Shown here piece by piece: positions 59,965 through 64,000 of a DNA stretch of 64,000 bases. The notes under the pieces were generated by a model, which was given only the letters and a program-made list of their open reading frames with translations, was not told the origin of the DNA and made no database searches. The position numbers and the translations under genes are program-made. The stretch covers positions 1 to 64,000 of the forward strand of contig VXOJ01000007.1 in NCBI GenBank assembly GCA_009840115.1, written 5' to 3'. This stretch comes from Gemmatimonadales bacterium (GTDB lineage Bacteria; Gemmatimonadota; Gemmatimonadetes; Palauibacterales; Palauibacteraceae). Every line of letters starts with the position of its first letter. The stretch's first letter is position 1.

Positions 59965-61080
59965 TCAGGCGCGGCCGGTGCGGCGGAGGAGCCTGAGGTG
60001 GGTGCGGACGTTGTCGTGTTCGAAGTAGGCGTCCTGCAGGTGGCGCGCCCCGTTCGACACCATCTCGGTCCGGCCGTGGAGGACGCGGTGCCCGGCACAC
60101 AGCAGGATCATCCCGCCCTCCAGCCGGAAGGTCACCTGGGCACCGGGGTCGTTGACGCGGCTCGACAGTTCGTGGTAGGCGGCATAGAACTCGCCCAGCC
60201 GGGGCTCCGACAGGGGAACGGCCTGCATCTGCGCCGTGTTGAAGCGGATCATCCTGATCTCCCCGTCGCTGTCGAGGTCGACCATGGGATTGGCCGCGTA
60301 GCACTCGTATTCGTCGCTGAAGATGCGGAACGGCACCTGCACCGAGCACAGCACGTCGAACTTGTCCGGGTGCTCGCTCCGTAGCGCCTCGAGCAGGCCG
60401 AAGCCGTCCACGACCGTCGACGCGCCGCCCTCGCACTCGTTCACCAGCATGTGCAACGCCTGCACGCTCGGGGGCCACGTGTAGCTGGTGAAGTCGTTGT
60501 GCACGCCGACGGCCAGAGCCGTGTGCGCGATGTTGTATCCCTTCGGATCGAGCTTGACGTTGTGGATGCGCTCGAACAGGACCTCCCGGACCGGACCCAG
60601 CCGGGGCGCGAGTTCCTCCAGCGAATCCGGTTCGGTGGGGGCGTCGACCAGCACGCAGACCCCGGTGCGCAGAAACTCCTCGATCAACTCCGCCGCCGCG
60701 CTGTCGTCCGCCAGGAACCGCTGGTAGTTGAACCTCCGCGGCTGGAACTGCCCGTCCCAGTACTGCAACTCGAGACGAGGCCGGCTCAGGAGGCCGCGGA
60801 CGTCGCTCGACCGGTGGCGCGTGCGGTGTCCGTCCGGCCACGCGATGGAAATCGCCTCGTCGTCGGATCCGGCGGCTTCGATCTCGACCTTCGACGGCTT
60901 CAGGTCGCTGGGGACGCGGAAGACATGGAACCGTTTCTCCGTGGTCTGCTCCACGCAGCACTCGCCGCAGCCGCAGTTGTCCCGCAGCCAGAGGTAGGGG
61001 AGATCGGTGCGTTCGCCGTCGCTCCAGACCGCCGTCAGGGCGTCGCCATTCTGCGCGAGGCTGCTGATCGAGGCACCCAT
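59965..61080 (-). CDS. Gamma-butyrobetaine hydroxylase/TmpA-like Fe(II)/2-oxoglutarate oxygenase
   Basis: A 371-aa protein. The N-terminal domain has the zinc site of gamma-butyrobetaine hydroxylases (LWLRDNCGCGECC with CxCxxC, and DGHRTRH for the His). The C-terminal TauD-like jelly roll has the iron HxD in VGVHNDFTSYTWPP and the distal His in CAGHRVLHGRTEM with the 2-oxoglutarate Arg. Known relatives hydroxylate gamma-butyrobetaine, trimethyllysine or, as TmpA, trimethylaminoethylphosphonate. Position back to back with an HD oxygenase argues for the TmpA or PhnY type of pairing. Confidence 0.88.
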   Translation of the reverse strand: MGASISSLAQNGDALTAVWSDGERTDLPYLWLRDNCGCGECCVEQTTEKRFHVFRVPSDLKPSKVEIEAAGSDDEAISIAWPDGHRTRHRSSDVRGLLSRPRLELQYWDGQFQPRRFNYQRFLADDSAAAELIEEFLRTGVCVLVDAPTEPDSLEELAPRLGPVREVLFERIHNVKLDPKGYNIAHTALAVGVHNDFTSYTWPPSVQALHMLVNECEGGASTVVDGFGLLEALRSEHPDKFDVLCSVQVPFRIFSDEYECYAANPMVDLDSDGEIRMIRFNTAQMQAVPLSEPRLGEFYAAYHELSSRVNDPGAQVTFRLEGGMILLCAGHRVLHGRTEMVSNGARHLQDAYFEHDNVRTHLRLLRRTGRA

Positions 61081-61217
61081 GGTCGATCCTCCCAGTCCGT
61101 GGTTACCGGCCTGCAGCGAACGCTACGGACGCCCGAGCGATCTTGACAATGCCCTTCGCTTGGGCCGACGCTGCGGCGAGGAATCCCCGATCGAACCCTC
61201 AGCGGAGAGTGACCGGC

Positions 61218-61832
61218 ATGCCCCGTACGGCCGGGACGAGCACGGAGGCCGGCACAGAGCCGAGCGGCCCCGTCGTGAGCTTCACCCGCATGGAGGACGG
61301 CACCCGCGAGGACTACGAACTGCTCTCGCGCCTCGAGGACGAGTTCGCCGCGCGCACCGCCGACCGCGTACTGGCGCACCTCCGCCAGCTGTCCGGCTCC
61401 GTCGGCGGCTACCAGGTCGACCGGCTGGAACATTCCCTGCAGAGCGCGACCCGCGCCCACCGGGACGGTGCGGACGAGGAGATGGTCGTGGCCGCACTCC
61501 TGCACGACATCGACGATCTGCTGGCTCCGCACAGCCACGGCGAACTGGCCGCCCTGCTGCTCCGCCCCTTCGTCACCGAGCGCACGCACTGGATCGTCCG
61601 GCACCACGGCCTGTTCCAGCTCGTCTACTACGCCCACCACCTGGGCCGCGACCGCAACGCGCGCGACCGATACCGCGACCACCCCTGGTACCAGGACGCG
61701 GTGGACTTCTGCCACCGCTGGGACCAGTCCTCGTTCGACCCCGACTACGAGTCGCTGCCGCTCGAGTTCTTCGAACCGATGGTCCGCCGGATCTTCGCGC
61801 GCGAACCGTTCAGCCTCTGGCCGAGGGGGTGA
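61218..61832 (+). CDS. HD-domain (PhnZ-like) mixed-valent diiron oxygenase candidate
   Basis: A 204-aa protein from ATG 61,218 (GGAG 9 bases upstream). It aligns almost without gaps to PhnZ: LEHSLQSATRAHRDGADEEMVVAALLHD. The six metal ligands His72, His96, Asp97, His107, His130 and Asp169 are present. However, residues equivalent to PhnZ Tyr24, Glu27, His62 and Lys108 are Val62, Tyr65, Asp100 and Gln134, so the substrate is probably not the PhnZ phosphonate. It is divergent from the hydroxylase-like gene across 137 bases. A longer frame from 61,143 lacks a ribosome site. Confidence 0.78.
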   Translation: MPRTAGTSTEAGTEPSGPVVSFTRMEDGTREDYELLSRLEDEFAARTADRVLAHLRQLSGSVGGYQVDRLEHSLQSATRAHRDGADEEMVVAALLHDIDDLLAPHSHGELAALLLRPFVTERTHWIVRHHGLFQLVYYAHHLGRDRNARDRYRDHPWYQDAVDFCHRWDQSSFDPDYESLPLEFFEPMVRRIFAREPFSLWPRG

Positions 61833-63295
61833 TCCTGACCACGCAGTCGCGGGGCGTCTGCCGTCATCCGACCGGCGTGGCCGTGATCGCCGCGGTCCTG
61901 GTGGGCGCACTCGCAGGCTGCGCCCCCGACGGGGACGCCGGGCTGTCGGCCCGGGTCGACGCGGTCTTCGCCGACTACGCCAGCGCCGACGGACCCGGCT
62001 GCTCCCTGGGCGTGATCCGGGACGGCCGCCTTGTCCATGCGGCCGGCTACGGCACCGCCAACCTCGACCACGGCATCCCGAACGGCCCCGAGACCATCTA
62101 CCGCATCGCGTCCGTCTCCAAGCAGTTCACGGCCGGCGCGGTCGCCCTGCTCGCCCTCCGGGGAGAGGTGGATCTGGATGCTCCCGTCCAGCGCTACGTC
62201 CCCGAATTCCCCGACTACGCCGACTCTCCCACCGTCCGACACCTGATCCACCACACGTCCGGCGTGCGCGACTACCTCGGGCTCTTCACCCTGGCGGGGA
62301 ACCGGAGCGAGGATTTCATCACGAATCAGGACATCCTCGACGCGATCCACCGACAGCGCGAACTCAACTTTCCTCCGGGCTCCGAGTACCTGTACAGCAA
62401 CTCCGGCTACGTCCTGCTCGCCGAGATCGTGGCCGAGGTTTCGGGACAAAGCCTGAGGGAGTTCGCCCGGACCGAGTTCTTCGATCCTCTGGGCATGCCG
62501 CGCACGCACTTCCACGACGACCACAACGAAGTCGTCCCCGGCCGGGCGACCGGTTATTCGCCCACCGATGACGGCTTCCGGATCAACATGACGACGCTCG
62601 ACGTCGTCGGAGACGGCGGCATCTACACTTCGGTGGAGGAGTGGCCCGCATGGGACCGCAACCTCACCGAGGGCACGGTCGGCGGGCCCGAATGGGTCGC
62701 GCTGATGCACGAACGGGGCGTGCTCACTTCCGGCGACACGATTCCCTACGCCTTCGGTCTCTCGCACGGCGAGCACCGGGGGCTGGCCACCGTCGGGCAC
62801 AGCGGCTCGTGGGTCGGCTACCGCACGGGCATGTCCCGCTATCCTGACGCCGGCTACTCGTTCGTCGCCCTGTGTAACCGGTCGCGGAGCGATCCCATGT
62901 CCCTGATCGCGAGCACGGCCGAGATCTACCTGGAAGACGCGATGGCCCCGCCCGAGGACGTCGCGGAAGGCGAGGACGAGGAGGCTGCGGAGGAAGAGGC
63001 TGCCGGGGAGGCTCCGCCGGACCACGACGTTCCGAATCGCGCGCGCTACGCCGGATCCTTCTACAGCCCGGAACTGCACGCCACGTATCGGATCGTGGAG
63101 GAAGGCGCCTCCGGGCTCATGCTGCACGTTGGGCGGCGGGACCCCGTCGCACTCGTGGCCGAAGCCGACGGACAACTCACGACCGAGGACGGGCCGACCC
63201 TCCGCTTCTCCGAACTCGTCGGCGGCCGGTACGAGGCGCTGATGGTGGACGCCGGGCGGGTCAGGAACCTGCGGTTCGCGCGGACGGAGGGATAG
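61829..63295 (+). CDS. Serine hydrolase lipoprotein of the beta-lactamase class C family
   Basis: A 488-aa protein starting at GTG 61,829, which overlaps the HD gene stop (GTGA). Lipoprotein signal VAVIAAVLVGALAGC (lipobox Cys), then SxxK as SVSK (IASVSKQFTAGAVALL), YxN as YSNSGYVLLAE and HSG in VGHSGSWVGY. An acidic linker (AEGEDEEAAEEEAAGEAPP) separates this core from a C-terminal lipocalin-like beta domain, as in D-aminopeptidase/EstB relatives. The coupling to the HD oxygenase may mean a shared promoter rather than shared chemistry. Confidence 0.88.
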   Translation: MILTTQSRGVCRHPTGVAVIAAVLVGALAGCAPDGDAGLSARVDAVFADYASADGPGCSLGVIRDGRLVHAAGYGTANLDHGIPNGPETIYRIASVSKQFTAGAVALLALRGEVDLDAPVQRYVPEFPDYADSPTVRHLIHHTSGVRDYLGLFTLAGNRSEDFITNQDILDAIHRQRELNFPPGSEYLYSNSGYVLLAEIVAEVSGQSLREFARTEFFDPLGMPRTHFHDDHNEVVPGRATGYSPTDDGFRINMTTLDVVGDGGIYTSVEEWPAWDRNLTEGTVGGPEWVALMHERGVLTSGDTIPYAFGLSHGEHRGLATVGHSGSWVGYRTGMSRYPDAGYSFVALCNRSRSDPMSLIASTAEIYLEDAMAPPEDVAEGEDEEAAEEEAAGEAPPDHDVPNRARYAGSFYSPELHATYRIVEEGASGLMLHVGRRDPVALVAEADGQLTTEDGPTLRFSELVGGRYEALMVDAGRVRNLRFARTEG

Positions 63296-63384
63296 CGGGC
63301 CTGGCCGCGCGACTCCTCTCCGGCGGCAATCCCCAGATTCCGAAGGGCGACGGAGATGCGCCGGTACAGGACTACATCACGGCC

Positions 63385-63708
63385 ATGCCGGGCTGGAAAC
63401 GCGAGGTCGGTCGCCGCCTCGACGCGCTCATCGAGCGGAGCGTGCCCGATGTCCGCAGGGCGGTCCGCTGGAACTCGCCCTTCTACGGCATCGAGAACCA
63501 GGGCTGGTTCCTCTCGTTCCATTGTTTCACGCGGTACATCAAGGTGACCTTCCTCAACGGCGCCTCGCTGCGTCCCGCGCCGCCGGTCGAATCGAAGCAG
63601 GAGCAGGTGCGCTACTTCCACATCCACGAGGACGACGCACTGGACGAGGACCTCCTGACAGGCTGGCTCCGGCAGGCAGCGGCACTCCCGGGAGAGGACC
63701 TTTTCTGA
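63385..63708 (+). CDS. DUF1801 small protein
   Basis: At least 107 aa with the DUF1801 core: MPGWKREVGRRLDALIERSV, AVRWNSPFYGIENQGWFLSFHCFTRYIKVTF. The fold is of YdhG type; function is unknown. The family-like sequence already begins upstream (GGNPQIPKGDGDAPVQDYITA) in the same open frame. Only a CTG at 63,301, nine bases after GGAGGG, could open it, so the true start may be CTG. The stop overlaps the next gene (TGATG). Confidence 0.75.
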   Translation: MPGWKREVGRRLDALIERSVPDVRRAVRWNSPFYGIENQGWFLSFHCFTRYIKVTFLNGASLRPAPPVESKQEQVRYFHIHEDDALDEDLLTGWLRQAAALPGEDLF

Positions 63709-64000
63709 TGATTGAATGGCTGGGCATCGGGCACCTGTTCGCGCTTTCCGGGACCGAAGCGCTTGCCGGCTTCCTCGCCCCGCTCGCGATCTGCGCCGCG
63801 TTCTTCGTAGTGCAACTCGCGCTGCCGGGGAGGCGGGTGCCCGGCTACGTCATCGACGCGGAGACCGGCGAGCCCCGCGGCTACCGGCTGAACGGCCTGC
63901 TGGTGTTCGTGCTCGCGGAACTTGTGTGGGCGCTCGAACTCACCGGGATGCCGCGAGACTGGTTCTACCGGTCCACCGTCTACCAGGTCGCGGGCGGCAC
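63708..64000 (+). CDS. Sterol reductase-like (ERG4/ERG24 family) membrane protein, N-terminal part
   Basis: The first 97 residues of a membrane protein that runs off the window. After a hydrophobic helix (LAPLAICAAFFVVQLALPG) it has VPGYVIDAETGEPRGYRLNG, the conserved opening of the ERG4/ERG24 sterol C14/C24 reductase family, then LLVFVLAELVWAL. The start ATG overlaps the DUF1801 stop. The reductase half is outside the window, so a reduced or divergent member cannot be excluded. Confidence 0.65.
   Translation, partial: MIEWLGIGHLFALSGTEALAGFLAPLAICAAFFVVQLALPGRRVPGYVIDAETGEPRGYRLNGLLVFVLAELVWALELTGMPRDWFYRSTVYQVAGG

Noticed and set aside
61143-61170. TTGACA at 61,143 as a promoter of the HD gene
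   Set aside because: No acceptable -10 box lies 16-19 bases downstream.
1-64000. CRISPR arrays, rRNA genes or a replication origin
   Set aside because: No regularly spaced repeats, rRNA signatures, DnaA-box clusters or complete tRNA genes were seen by eye.

Overview
The window is uniformly GC-rich, densely packed bacterial chromosome. Most neighbouring genes on one strand overlap by 1-16 bases (ATGA or TGATG junctions), so many units look translationally coupled. TonB-dependent receptors, an autotransporter beta-barrel, lipoproteins and Tat-exported enzymes show a diderm. The Bacteroidota-like pairs (DUF4249 + TonB receptor, GLPGLI protein + TonB-like barrel) together with the very high GC and many exported hydrolases suggest a Gemmatimonadota-type bacterium, perhaps of the host-associated marine kind. 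That assignment is an inference; no rRNA or tRNA gene was found.

Layout. (1) 1-2.4 kb is one end of an integrative mobilizable element: a relaxase cut by the window edge, a MobC-like accessory protein and a P4-type integrase with its own AT-richer promoter. It abuts an autotransporter beta-domain that has lost its 5' part. (2) 3.9-16.7 kb holds a DinB-like protein, then minus-strand units: a CC-tailed small protein/ArsA-type ATPase/CstA operon; a chain of exported enzymes (cytochrome-PQQ dehydrogenase, S9 peptidase, gamma-glutamyltransferase-like protein, amidohydrolase); a serine hydrolase; a sterol desaturase-family protein. (3) 16.7-20.9 kb holds a TonB receptor/DUF4249 pair and a DUF5715-LysM protein. 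(4) 20.9-22.5 kb is an insertion sequence with a 5-bp target duplication, sitting in the last codons of pxpC; the 5-oxoprolinase genes pxpABC follow. (5) 25-34 kb holds a secreted dipeptidase, two tandem secreted FAH-family proteins, an amino-acid permease, a thioredoxin-like protein, a DDAH-like hydrolase with an overlapping SRPBCC protein, MarC and another serine hydrolase. (6) 34-41 kb holds an MBL hydrolase, a MATE exporter, a GLPGLI/TonB-like barrel pair and a NagX-like membrane acyltransferase. (7) 41-47.8 kb is a minus-strand BlaI/BlaR-type regulator followed by a tannase-family esterase and a two-subunit molybdenum hydroxylase; the regulator has a clear promoter flanked by two matching operators. 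(8) 47.9-59 kb is a catabolic block: split aconitase-X, a hydroxyacyl-CoA dehydrogenase-like protein, a BKACE enzyme, an APC permease, a Tat-exported PLP enzyme, a Tat-exported alanine racemase-like protein, a DAACS symporter and two tandem M29/NicX-like metalloproteins. (9) 59-61.8 kb has an exported aldo/keto reductase-like protein, a gamma-butyrobetaine hydroxylase-like oxygenase and, divergently, a PhnZ-like HD diiron oxygenase. (10) The right end has a serine hydrolase, a DUF1801 protein and the start of a sterol reductase-like gene.

Read together, the genes describe scavenging of peptides and unusual amino acids: peptidases, GGT, pxpABC, CstA, amino-acid carriers, racemase-like and aconitase-X enzymes, with many catalytic steps outside the cytoplasm. 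The most promising candidates for undescribed biology are the back-to-back oxygenase pair at 59,965-61,832, whose HD partner keeps all PhnZ metal ligands but none of four substrate-site residues, and the exported racemase fold that has lost its catalytic tyrosine. Several genes appear to start at non-standard codons (ATT, ATC, CTG), judged from where the family-like sequence begins.
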